Assembly (NCBI GenBank): GCA_019639135.1
Contig: JAHBSL010000020.1
Coordinates: 1 to 64,000 of the forward strand
Direction of reading: 5' to 3'
Length of the DNA stretch: 64,000 nucleotides
From: Acidobacteriota bacterium
GTDB taxonomy: Bacteria > Acidobacteriota > Blastocatellia > Pyrinomonadales > Pyrinomonadaceae
Shown here one piece after another: positions 24,990 to 32,650 of this stretch. The notes below the pieces were generated by a model. That model saw only the letters and a list, made by a program, of their open reading frames with translations, was not told where the DNA came from and searched no databases. The translations under genes were made by a program, and so were the position numbers. Every line of letters starts with the position of its first letter. The first letter of the stretch is position 1.

Positions 24990-26486
24990 ATGCAAAAGAT
25001 CGAAAATTACATCGGCGGTAAATTGGTTCAGCCCGCATCAGGCGAGTATTTTGACAACATCGAACCCGCGACGGGCGAGGCCTATTCGTTGATACCGGAT
25101 TCGGACGAGCGCGACGTCAACCACGCCGCAGATGCCGCGAAGGCCGCTTTTCCGGCGTGGTCCACGACACCGCCCGAGGAAAGATTTGCGATATTGATGC
25201 GGCTGGTTTCGCTTATCGAACGCGACCTCGAACCGCTCGCCCGTGCCGAATCGAAAGATAACGGTAAGCCGGTCTCGCTTGCCCGCAGCGTCGATATCCC
25301 GCGGGCCGCCGCGAATTTTCGCTTTTACGCGACGGCCGCGATGCACCTTGCCAATGAGTCGCACGAGACCTTTGCACCGGGCGGCGTTCACGCGATCAAT
25401 TACACCTTGCGGCAGCCGCTCGGCGTCGCGGGCTGCATAAGCCCATGGAATCTGCCGCTTTATCTTTTTACCTGGAAGATCGCACCGGCGATCGCCGCCG
25501 GCTGTACCGTCGTCGCCAAACCGAGCGAGGTCACGCCGATGACGGCTTACCTGCTCTCAAAACTCTGCATTGAAGCGGGCCTGCCGCCGGGCGTTCTGAA
25601 CATCGTCCACGGCACCGGGCCGAAGGTCGGCTCGGCCATCGTTGCACATCAGGACATCAAAGCCATCTCATTCACCGGCGGCACAAAGACCGGCGAAGAG
25701 ATCGCCCGCACTGCCGCACCGATGTTCAAAAAGCTCTCGCTCGAACTCGGCGGCAAGAATCCGAACATCATCTTCGCCGACTGCAACTACGACGAGATGC
25801 TGGCGACGACCGTCCGCTCATCGTTCTCGAACCAGGGCGAGATCTGCCTCTGCGGTTCGCGGATATTTATCGAACGCCCGCTTTATGAGCGCTTTAAGAA
25901 GGACTTCGTCGAACGCGTTGCCGCTCTCAAGGTCGGCGACCCGAATGACCCCGCAACCGACATCGGAGCCATCGTCTCAAAACAGCATTTCGAGAAGATT
26001 CTTTCCTACATCGACCTCGCCAAACACGAAGGCGGAACGATCCTAACCGGCGGTTCCGCATATTCCCCTCCTTGCTTAGGAGGGGTGGCAGCCGCTTCGG
26101 CTGACGGGGTGGTAGAACGAGATCTCTCAGGTTATTTTGTCGAGCCGACCGTCATCGAAGGCCTCCGGCATGATTGCCGGACGAACCAAGAAGAGATCTT
26201 CGGCCCGGTCGTGACGATAATGCCGTTCGACACCGAAGACGAAGTTCTTGGCTACGCCAACAGCGTCCGCTACGGCCTCGCCGCAACACTCTGGACCGAA
26301 AACCTCCCGCGGGCCCACCGCATCTCAGCTAAACTCGAGTCCGGCATCGTCTGGGTAAACTGCTGGATGCTCCGCGACCTCCGCACGCCCTTCGGCGGCG
26401 TAAAAGACAGCGGCCTCGGCCGCGAAGGCGGCTTCGAAGCGTTGAAGTTCTTTACCGAAGAGAAGAATGTCTGCGTAACTCTATGA
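24990..26486 (+). CDS. amnC: 2-aminomuconic 6-semialdehyde dehydrogenase (aldehyde dehydrogenase family)
   Basis: A 498-residue NAD-dependent aldehyde dehydrogenase. The PWNLPLYLFTWKIAPAIAAG, ISFTGGTKTGEEI, LELGGKNPNIIF and QGEICLCGSR blocks carry the NAD site, general-base Glu (ELGG) and nucleophile Cys. The EICLCGSR form and overall similarity to the ALDH8/NbaE branch, together with neighbouring ACMS decarboxylase and aminomuconate deaminase, indicate the step from 2-aminomuconate semialdehyde to 2-aminomuconate. Homologues lack a segment near residue 360 (SPPCLGGVAAASADGVVERD), encoded by a palindromic repeat at about 26065-26118. The symbol rests on pathway context; substrate specificity is inferred. 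Confidence 0.88.
   Translation: MQKIENYIGGKLVQPASGEYFDNIEPATGEAYSLIPDSDERDVNHAADAAKAAFPAWSTTPPEERFAILMRLVSLIERDLEPLARAESKDNGKPVSLARSVDIPRAAANFRFYATAAMHLANESHETFAPGGVHAINYTLRQPLGVAGCISPWNLPLYLFTWKIAPAIAAGCTVVAKPSEVTPMTAYLLSKLCIEAGLPPGVLNIVHGTGPKVGSAIVAHQDIKAISFTGGTKTGEEIARTAAPMFKKLSLELGGKNPNIIFADCNYDEMLATTVRSSFSNQGEICLCGSRIFIERPLYERFKKDFVERVAALKVGDPNDPATDIGAIVSKQHFEKILSYIDLAKHEGGTILTGGSAYSPPCLGGVAAASADGVVERDLSGYFVEPTVIEGLRHDCRTNQEEIFGPVVTIMPFDTEDEVLGYANSVRYGLAATLWTENLPRAHRISAKLESGIVWVNCWMLRDLRTPFGGVKDSGLGREGGFEALKFFTEEKNVCVTL
26065..26118. repeat. Palindromic element inserted in frame in the aldehyde dehydrogenase gene
   Basis: Two adjacent hairpins, CCCCTCCT/AGGAGGGG (26065-26072, 26078-26085) and CAGCCG/CGGCTG (26089-26094, 26098-26103), are followed by ACGGGGTGGTAGAA. 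A related sequence is found inside the kynurenine monooxygenase gene near 41761. The insert keeps the frame and codes a surface-loop-like peptide. Confidence 0.7.
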
Positions 26487-26536
26487 CCCGAGGGGGCACC
26501 AGCAAACGGCTTATTCACTATGCATTTCACCGTTCA

Positions 26537-27844
26537 CTATGTGGAGCCGTAATCCGCCGTTGAGACGAGCACCTTATCTACCCGGCGGCCGTCCATGTCC
26601 ATTACCTCAAAGCGGCGGCCGTTCCATTCGAAGTGGTCGCCTTCGTGCGGGAGCCGCTCGAGCCGAGTCAGCACGAACCCGGCGAGTGTTTGATACATCC
26701 CGCGTTCGCCCGCTGGCAAAGCCTTCACGCCGATCGCTTCGAGAAATTCGTCGATCGGCATACTTCCATCGATCAACATCGAGCCATCTTCTCTTACGAC
26801 AACACTTCCCTGAACCGCACCGCCGATCGGAAAATCGCCGACGATCTCCTCAAGGATATCCTTAAGCGTAACCAGCCCCTCGATCGATCCGAACTCATCG
26901 ACAATGAATACCACGTCCGACGCCGTGCTGCGGAAGAGTGCGAGCAGTTCGAGAGCCGTGACGGTTTCGGGCACGAACGTCGGCTCGCGCAGAGCCGATG
27001 CAAGGTCGAACTCCTTGCCCTCAAGCATCTGAACCAGCACATCGCGCTTCTCTATCACCCCGGCAAGTTCGTCCAGGGTTCCACGTCCGGCCGGGAGCCT
27101 TGAGTAGCTGCTTCCTGCCAATCGCCGTTTAATCGTCTCCGGGTCGTCATCAAGGTTTATCCATTCGATCTTTACCCGAGAGGTCATCAGCGCCGTTGCC
27201 CGCAGGTCATCGAGCCGAAGCACGCTATCGATCAATTCCTTCTCGCTTGAGTGAAAAACACCGATCTCCGCACCTTGGGCAATGTGGGCCTTGATCTCCT
27301 CCTCGGTCATCACGCTGTCCGTCGCCTCCGAGACCCGAAAGATCCCGAGTATCAGGCGCGTCGAACGGCTGAGCAGCCAAACAACCGGTGCGGTCAATTT
27401 TGAAACGAAACGCATCGGCCGCGAGAACGTCTTCGCCACAGCCTCCGGCATATTGAGCGCGATGTTCTTGGGGACAAGTTCGCCGATGACGAGTGAGAAG
27501 TACGTGATCACGAGGATAACGAGCCCGAACCCGATGCTCGCCGAGTATGGCTCAAGCGCTGGAAATGTGGCGACCAGTGCAGAAACCTCTTGGGAAAGAA
27601 ACGCTCCGCCAAATGCACCCGAAAGAATGCCGACCAGCGTAATGCCGATCTGCACCGCCGAAAGAAAACGCTCCGGCCGCTCCTGCAGTTCGATCGCCGC
27701 CGCCGCTCCCTTGCTCCCTTCGCCGGCGGCGCCTTGCAGACGCATTCGCCGGGCCGAGACGACCGCGATCTCCGTCATAGAAAAAAGGCCGTTGATGATG
27801 ATCAGGGCGCCGATCAGCACGACCTCAAGGATGATCCGTTCCAT
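26537..27844 (-). CDS. CNNM/CorC-type transporter-associated membrane protein (hemolysin family)
   Basis: The ATG at 27844 (MERIILEVVLIGALIIINGL) is the real start; the open frame continues upstream only by chance. The product has 435 residues. The DUF21 domain has four hydrophobic segments (about 1-145) with FSMTEIAVVSARRMRLQ and VIGELVPKNIALNMPE. Paired CBS domains follow (about 200-330, including DEFGSIEGLVTLKDILEEIV), then a CorC/HlyC domain (GDHFEWNGRRFEVMDMDGRR). Such proteins sit in the inner membrane and are linked to magnesium or cobalt efflux. It is transcribed against the surrounding kynurenine genes. Confidence 0.9.
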   Translation of the reverse strand: MERIILEVVLIGALIIINGLFSMTEIAVVSARRMRLQGAAGEGSKGAAAAIELQERPERFLSAVQIGITLVGILSGAFGGAFLSQEVSALVATFPALEPYSASIGFGLVILVITYFSLVIGELVPKNIALNMPEAVAKTFSRPMRFVSKLTAPVVWLLSRSTRLILGIFRVSEATDSVMTEEEIKAHIAQGAEIGVFHSSEKELIDSVLRLDDLRATALMTSRVKIEWINLDDDPETIKRRLAGSSYSRLPAGRGTLDELAGVIEKRDVLVQMLEGKEFDLASALREPTFVPETVTALELLALFRSTASDVVFIVDEFGSIEGLVTLKDILEEIVGDFPIGGAVQGSVVVREDGSMLIDGSMPIDEFLEAIGVKALPAGERGMYQTLAGFVLTRLERLPHEGDHFEWNGRRFEVMDMDGRRVDKVLVSTADYGST

Positions 27845-27937
27845 ACCTTGATTGTGCGGTATCTCTAAGGCAAAGCCAACAGGCCACACAGCACGGGCAA
27901 AGTTTCTGCATGGCCGCTTCTGCGATACAATCCACTC

Positions 27938-28366
27938 ATGGACGAAAACACGGCCCTCGAATCTTCCCGGGCACCGGAGCCCGTCGGGCTTTATCCGCAC
28001 GCCCGCCGCGTCGGAAACCTGCTCTTTCTTTCGGGCGTCGGCCCTCGGACTCGCGGCACGAAAAAAATACCCGGCGTAGAGTTGAGCGATGCCGGTGAGA
28101 TCGTCTCTTACGACATCGAGACGCAGTGCCAATCGGTCTTTCAAAATGTCCGTTACATCCTTGAGGACGCAGGGTCGTCGTGGAACAACATTGTTGACGT
28201 TACGGTCTTTCTTACCAACATGAAGGCCGACTTCGCCGTGTATAATAAGATCTACGCCGAGTATTTCGCCGAGAACCGTCCGTGCCGGACGACCGTCGAG
28301 ATATGCTCGCTTCCCACGCCGATCGCCATCGAACTGAAGGTTATTGCCACGATCGATAATGAATAG
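27938..28366 (+). CDS. amnD: 2-aminomuconate deaminase (RidA family)
   Basis: A 142-residue RidA/YjgF-fold protein. The sequence GVGPRTRGTKKIPGVELSDA, then VFLTNMKADFAVYNKIYAEYF and NRPCRTTVEICSLPTPIAIE, follows the RidA-fold aminomuconate deaminases (AmnD/NbaF) rather than general imine deaminases. It would hydrolyse 2-aminomuconate to 4-oxalocrotonate and ammonia, the step after the aldehyde dehydrogenase. It ends inside the start of the serine hydrolase gene (8-base overlap), so the two are translated together. Confidence 0.87.
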   Translation: MDENTALESSRAPEPVGLYPHARRVGNLLFLSGVGPRTRGTKKIPGVELSDAGEIVSYDIETQCQSVFQNVRYILEDAGSSWNNIVDVTVFLTNMKADFAVYNKIYAEYFAENRPCRTTVEICSLPTPIAIELKVIATIDNE

Positions 28367-29507
28367 CGGAACCATACAGATGGGAGCACGGAGGCCTTGG
28401 CCCACCGTTGTCGCGTGCGTGGCCTTTTCTGCGTTCTTCGTTTTCGCGGAACCATCTGTAGAGGCCCAGTCGAGAAATGTGGACACGATCGTCGCTCGCA
28501 GGATGGCCGCGACCCGAACTCCCGGAATGGCGGTGGCCGTTCTTGTCGAGGGCAAGGTCGTCCATAAGAAGGGATATGGCGTTGCAAATCTCGAAATGCA
28601 GTCCAAGGTAACTGAACGGACTGTATTCAACCTCGCTTCAATCACCAAGTCGTTCACTGCACTAGCCGCAATAAAGCTTGTTGAGACCGGCAAGATCACC
28701 CTGGACGATCCGCTTTCGCGGCATCTTGAAAGTATCCCGGAGCACTGGAAGGGAATAACCTTACGGCAGCTTTTGAACAATACGTCCGGGATTAAGAGCT
28801 TTACTTCGCTGGCCGAAAGCGAAGAACCATGTAATGCTGCCCAGGACATTCGAACATACAAACGAGGCGACGCTATCAAGGAGGTCGAGTGTTTTCCGCT
28901 TGAGTTTGTCCCCGGCGAAAAATGGCGATACGCGGACACCGGCTTTTATCTCGTCGGCATGGTCATCGAGAAGATAAGCGGACAGGACTACGGATCCTTT
29001 CTTAAAGAAAACATCTTTTCCCCGCTTGGTATGCGCAACACTAAGTTGCTTGATTATTCCGAGATAGTGCCTGAGCGTGCAAACGGTTACAGTTTCCGAG
29101 ATGGTCGTATCATCAATGCATCGCGTTTCGATATCGACGAATTTGCTAACGGGGGGCTCGTATCGACGCTCGAGGATATGACCCGCTTTGAGCAGGCGTT
29201 TTTAACCGAGAAAGTCCTCAAAAAGAGTTCGATCAACACGATGTTGGCCAATGCTCGACTTAACAGCGGTGAGGTCGTGGTCAACTACGGCATCGGGCTC
29301 GGCTTGACACCCTATAAGGGCCAAAACCGCTTCGGGCATACCGGTGGCGGTGGACTTGGTTTCGCGACAGCATTTGCACATTTCCCGGACAAAAAGGTAA
29401 CGGTCGTCGTTCTTGCGAATGCCGACCAAGACGGCATCGGCGATTTCGCAAATGCGATCGCGGAGCTTTATTTCAAAAGGAACAGCAATAAGGGAGAACA
29501 AAAATGA
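28359..29507 (+). CDS. Serine hydrolase, beta-lactamase class C family
   Basis: About 382 residues from the ATG at 28359, overlapping the deaminase stop. A second Met at 28380 is also possible. A hydrophobic segment (about 15-38, ending SVEAQ) is a signal peptide, so the enzyme is exported. Motifs are S-I-T-K (nucleophile SITKSF), Y-A-D (YADTGFY) and H-T-G-G (HTGGGGLGF), the class C/penicillin-binding-protein triad. Substrate unknown: such proteins include esterases, D-aminopeptidases and beta-lactamases. It is coupled to the next gene by an ATGA overlap. A link to kynurenine metabolism is not evident. Confidence 0.88.
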   Translation: MNSGTIQMGARRPWPTVVACVAFSAFFVFAEPSVEAQSRNVDTIVARRMAATRTPGMAVAVLVEGKVVHKKGYGVANLEMQSKVTERTVFNLASITKSFTALAAIKLVETGKITLDDPLSRHLESIPEHWKGITLRQLLNNTSGIKSFTSLAESEEPCNAAQDIRTYKRGDAIKEVECFPLEFVPGEKWRYADTGFYLVGMVIEKISGQDYGSFLKENIFSPLGMRNTKLLDYSEIVPERANGYSFRDGRIINASRFDIDEFANGGLVSTLEDMTRFEQAFLTEKVLKKSSINTMLANARLNSGEVVVNYGIGLGLTPYKGQNRFGHTGGGGLGFATAFAHFPDKKVTVVVLANADQDGIGDFANAIAELYFKRNSNKGEQK

Positions 29508-30580
29508 CAGCAGCAGCAGCAAAAGGGATCGCGACTCGCGGTTTCGCAGTTTCCGGCCCCGAGGCCAAGTTTGAACCATTCGAATTCCAACGCCGCGAGC
29601 TCGGCCCTAAGGACATTCTCATCGACATACTTTACTCGGGTATTTGCCACTCGGACATCCATCAGGCACGCGCCGAATGGGAACCGCTGATCCCGTCGCT
29701 CTATCCTATGGTACCGGGCCACGAGATCGTCGGCCGCGTGACCAAGGTCGGCAGCGAAGTAACCAAATTCAAGGATGGCGACATCGCCGGCATCGGCTGT
29801 TTTGTCGATTCGTGCCGCGAGTGCGGTGCCTGCCACCACGGCATCGAGCAATACTGCATCAAGGGTTCGGCGCAAACCTACAACAGCACCGAAATGGACC
29901 GCCAGACGCCGACATTCGGCGGCTATTCGAAACACTACGTCATCGATGAAGCATACGCATTGAATGTCAATGCACCTGAAGAAGCTCTGCCAGGCGTCGC
30001 TCCTCTCCTTTGCGCGGGCATCACAACCTACTCGCCTCTCAAGAAATGGGGCGTCGGTCCCGGAAAGAAGGTCGCCATCGCAGGCCTCGGCGGGCTTGGC
30101 CACATGGGCGTAAAGCTCGCCGTAGCAATGGGAGCCGAAGTTACGGTGCTCAGCACTTCGCCCTCAAAGGAAGAAGATGCGAAGAAGCTCGGAGCACACA
30201 ATTTCGTCAATATCCGCGACGACGAAGCCCGAACGGCAGCGGCCGGCAGTTTCGACTTCATTCTCGACACGATCTCCGCAAATCACGACTACAATGCATA
30301 CCTCTCGCTGCTCGGACTGAACGGCGTAATGGTCATTGTCGGCGTCCCGACCGAACCCGCCGCCCTCAATGCATTCTCGCTGATCGGCGGTAACAAAGTG
30401 CTTGCCGGTTCGCTTATCGGCGGCATTCCGGAAACGCAGGAGATGCTCGATTTCTGTGCAAAACACGGCATTACGTCAGACATCGAACTGATCAAACCGG
30501 ATTACATCGACACGGCCTATGACCGAACGGTGAAGGCGGACGTCCGCTATCGCTTCGTCATCGACATGGCGAACGCTTAG
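29504..30580 (+). CDS. Zinc-dependent alcohol dehydrogenase (YahK/CAD type)
   Basis: A 358-residue medium-chain dehydrogenase. Zinc-binding residues are visible: the catalytic Cys in SGICHSDIH, GHE in PMVPGHEIVGR, and the four structural cysteines in CRECGACHHGIEQYC. The NAD(P) fold has GLGGLGHMGVKLAVAMGAEV. The pattern is that of YahK/cinnamyl-alcohol-type aldehyde reductases, which usually prefer NADPH. It overlaps the serine hydrolase by four bases. It could reduce aldehydes from the neighbouring pathway, but this is only inferred from location. Confidence 0.9.
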   Translation: MTAAAAKGIATRGFAVSGPEAKFEPFEFQRRELGPKDILIDILYSGICHSDIHQARAEWEPLIPSLYPMVPGHEIVGRVTKVGSEVTKFKDGDIAGIGCFVDSCRECGACHHGIEQYCIKGSAQTYNSTEMDRQTPTFGGYSKHYVIDEAYALNVNAPEEALPGVAPLLCAGITTYSPLKKWGVGPGKKVAIAGLGGLGHMGVKLAVAMGAEVTVLSTSPSKEEDAKKLGAHNFVNIRDDEARTAAAGSFDFILDTISANHDYNAYLSLLGLNGVMVIVGVPTEPAALNAFSLIGGNKVLAGSLIGGIPETQEMLDFCAKHGITSDIELIKPDYIDTAYDRTVKADVRYRFVIDMANA

Positions 30581-30582
30581 AA

Positions 30583-30757
30583 AGTTGCAAAGGGTAAATG
30601 TGAAAAGGTGGAAAAGTTGAAGAATGAAAACACAGGAAAGTGGACCGGTTTGAGACCTCCCACTTTTACCTTTTCACTTTTCAACCTTTTCACCTTTTCA
30701 CTTTTCAACCTTTTCACCTTTTCACCTTTTCACCTTTTCACTTTTTCACTTTTTCAC
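30583..30757. repeat. Polypurine / polypyrimidine repeat, inverted halves
   Basis: A purine-rich half (AAAGGGTAAATGTGAAAAGG onward to about 30640) is mirrored by a pyrimidine-rich half (30655-30757) consisting of tandem CACCTTTT, CACTTTT and CAACCTTTT units. The two strands of the transcript could pair into a long imperfect stem. It fills the gap between the alcohol dehydrogenase and the DUF1697 gene. Confidence 0.75.
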
Positions 30758-30762
30758 TCTGA

Positions 30763-31314
30763 ATGAGACACATTGCACTTCTCCGCGGCATCAACGTCGG
30801 CGGAAACACATTGATCAAGATGGAAGAGCTTCGGGCGATGTTCGAAGCTCTCCGCTTTGGCAATGTTAAGAGCTACATCAACAGCGGCAATCTCGCGTTC
30901 GACAGTGTAAGTAGCCCGCAAGTAAGTAAGGGCAAACCGCCCGAGGTAATCCTCTCGAATCAGATCGAATCCGCCATCCAAACCACATTCGGCAAGGCCG
31001 TCCCGGTAATGGTCCGCGAGCAGCGGCACATTCAAACCGTCCTCGAAAGTAATCCCTTCGCCGGCCAGTTCGGAAGCCACAAGGAAATGCATGTTCTCTT
31101 TCTAAAAGAAGAAATGCCTGATGATAAAGTGCAGCAACTCGTAGCCAATCAAACAAAAGACGAACGCTTCGCCGTTCTTGGCCACGAGATATTCTGCCAC
31201 CTGAAATTCGGTGTTGCCGATAGCCTGCTCGGCAAAGGCTTCATCGATAAAAAGCTAAAGATCGCCTATACCGCCCGCAACTGGCGGACGGTCGAAAAGC
31301 TGGCCACACTTTGA
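30763..31314 (+). CDS. DUF1697 family protein
   Basis: A 183-residue protein with the family signature: the start MRHIALLRGINVGGNTLIKM, then LRFGNVKSYINSGNLAFDS, and C-terminal GHEIFCHLKFGVADSLLGKG. The function of DUF1697 proteins is unknown. The segment after NLAFDS (SSPQVSKGKPPEV) is encoded by a repeat-like stretch with AGTAAGTA copies (about 30907-30940) and may be a small in-frame insertion. It lies 34 bases before the 3-hydroxyanthranilate dioxygenase gene, so co-transcription is likely. Confidence 0.85.
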   Translation: MRHIALLRGINVGGNTLIKMEELRAMFEALRFGNVKSYINSGNLAFDSVSSPQVSKGKPPEVILSNQIESAIQTTFGKAVPVMVREQRHIQTVLESNPFAGQFGSHKEMHVLFLKEEMPDDKVQQLVANQTKDERFAVLGHEIFCHLKFGVADSLLGKGFIDKKLKIAYTARNWRTVEKLATL

Positions 31315-31347
31315 CCTTTACCCGTGCTTCGCGGTTACAATGCAGCT

Positions 31348-31869
31348 ATGATTCGCCGTCCCTTCAACTTCAAACAATGGATCGATGAGCACCGCCATTT
31401 GCTCAAACCGCCGGTTGGAAATCAGTGTGTTTATCAGGACGAGGATTTTATCGTGATGGTCGTCGGCGGGCCGAACTCGCGGAAAGATTATCACTGGGAC
31501 GAAGGCGAAGAGCTTTTCTACCAACTTGAGGGCGATCTGCTTGTTAAGATTCAAGAAAACGGAAAGGCGGTCGATGTCCCGATCCGCGAAGGCGAGATGT
31601 TTCTGCTCCCGCCTCGCATTCCGCACAACCCCATCCGCGGAGCGAATACGATCGGACTCGTCATCGAACGCAAACGCCGCCCCGGCGAACTCGACGGCCT
31701 GCTCTGGTTCTGCGAGAACTGCAACGAAAAGCTCTACGAAGAATATTTCCAGCTTGAGGACATCACGACCCAGTTCCAGGGTGTCTTCGAAAAGTTCTAC
31801 GGAAGCCAGGACCTACGGACCTGCAAGAGCTGCGGCACCGTAATGGAACCGCCTCCGGTCGTCAGCTAG
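31348..31869 (+). CDS. nbaC: 3-hydroxyanthranilate 3,4-dioxygenase
   Basis: From the ATG at 31348 the protein has 173 residues. It opens the aromatic ring of 3-hydroxyanthranilate to 2-amino-3-carboxymuconate semialdehyde using a non-haem Fe(II). Cupin ligands H49, E55 and H93 are in place ([18 protein letters not shown] and [10 protein letters not shown]), as are the substrate arginines near R45 and R97. A C-terminal rubredoxin-like site has C122-x2-C125 (CENC) and C159-x2-C162 (CKSC), found in the bacterial form. A longer GTG start (31324) is less likely. Confidence 0.95.
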   Translation: MIRRPFNFKQWIDEHRHLLKPPVGNQCVYQDEDFIVMVVGGPNSRKDYHWDEGEELFYQLEGDLLVKIQENGKAVDVPIREGEMFLLPPRIPHNPIRGANTIGLVIERKRRPGELDGLLWFCENCNEKLYEEYFQLEDITTQFQGVFEKFYGSQDLRTCKSCGTVMEPPPVVS

Positions 31870-31875
31870 AATCTA

Positions 31876-31904
31876 TTGACATACATATATTCTAAATATA
31901 TCCT
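31876..31904 (+). promoter_or_regulatory. brnTA promoter and AT-rich dyad
   Basis: TTGACA (31876-31881) and TATCCT (31899-31904) are 17 bases apart and end at the brnT ATG, so the mRNA may be almost leaderless. Between them ATATATT (31885-31891) and AATATAT (31895-31901) form a dyad suited to repression by BrnA, as known in other BrnTA systems. Confidence 0.55.
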
Positions 31905-32177
31905 ATGTTTGTCTGGGACGAATATAAGCGGCTAAAAGTTCTTAAGGAACATCATATCGATTTTGCATTGATACCCGATATTTTTGAAGACCCGCATGCG
32001 ATATACCGGAACGATGAGGGACATTCAGAGAGCGAGGCCCGTTATTCGGTAACGGGAGTGACGGCTCAATACGGACTTGTATTTCTTGTCTTTGTTTACC
32101 GCGAAGAGAAAGTTCGTTTTATCACGGCCCGCCGGGCAGAAAAGTGGATGGTGAAAGACTATGAGCGACGACTTTGA
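31905..32177 (+). CDS. brnT: BrnT family toxin
   Basis: A 90-residue type II toxin. The sequence FVWDEYKRLKVLKEHHIDFA, IFEDPHAIY, and VFVYREEKVRFITARRAEKW matches BrnT (RelE-fold ribonuclease). Toxin-first order with overlap into the antitoxin gene (17 bases) is typical of brnTA. A promoter-like sequence with a dyad lies directly upstream. The pair sits between the 3-hydroxyanthranilate dioxygenase and the STAND ATPase and is probably part of a small acquired defence or stabilisation segment. Confidence 0.88.
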   Translation: MFVWDEYKRLKVLKEHHIDFALIPDIFEDPHAIYRNDEGHSESEARYSVTGVTAQYGLVFLVFVYREEKVRFITARRAEKWMVKDYERRL

Positions 32178-32478
32178 CGAATCGATACTAAAAGACGAAA
32201 AGGCCTTCAAGAAACGGTTCAAAAGGATCGAGCGACCCGCCTTTTTAGACGAACTGAAAAAAAAAGAGAACAAACGGACCATTACGATCATGCTCGACCC
32301 CGACATAATCGAGCATTTCAAAGCCGAGGCTGAGCGTTCGCGTTCCGGCTATCAGACCCTCATAAATCAAACACTTCGCGAGTCGATCGAAGAGACGGAA
32401 AAGACTGTCCCGCTCGAAAAACTCCTCAAAGACAAAAAAGCCCTCCGCCGACTAAAAGAGGGATTGGGAAAGCTATGA
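32161..32478 (+). CDS. brnA: BrnA family antitoxin
   Basis: A 105-residue antitoxin. The middle ITIMLDPDIIEHFKAEAERS then GYQTLINQTLRESIEE is the ribbon-helix-helix DNA-binding domain of BrnA, with the usual 'YQTLIN..LR' core. The N-terminal charged segment should bind BrnT. It overlaps brnT by 17 bases and would autoregulate the pair through the upstream dyad. The C-terminal Lys-rich tail (KKALRRLKEGLGKL) is longer than in short BrnA proteins. Confidence 0.88.
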   Translation: MSDDFDESILKDEKAFKKRFKRIERPAFLDELKKKENKRTITIMLDPDIIEHFKAEAERSRSGYQTLINQTLRESIEETEKTVPLEKLLKDKKALRRLKEGLGKL

Positions 32479-32650
32479 GGAGATTCGGATAGGCATTTGA
32501 ACGGCCACGAAACTAATTGGTTTTCGTTCATTTCTTCATGAGTTCAGTGTAAACTTCGGCAAAAACTGGGACAGAGTACAGGAGAGTTAGCCAATCTAGC
32601 ACACGGCTCCGTTCCGATGAGGCAATCCTTCAAACAGCATCTTTTAATAT

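Noticed and set aside
27845..28939. Extension of the CorC-type gene to an 800-codon frame
   Set aside because: The upstream part is antisense to the deaminase and serine hydrolase genes; the true start MERIILEVV at 27844 matches the family.
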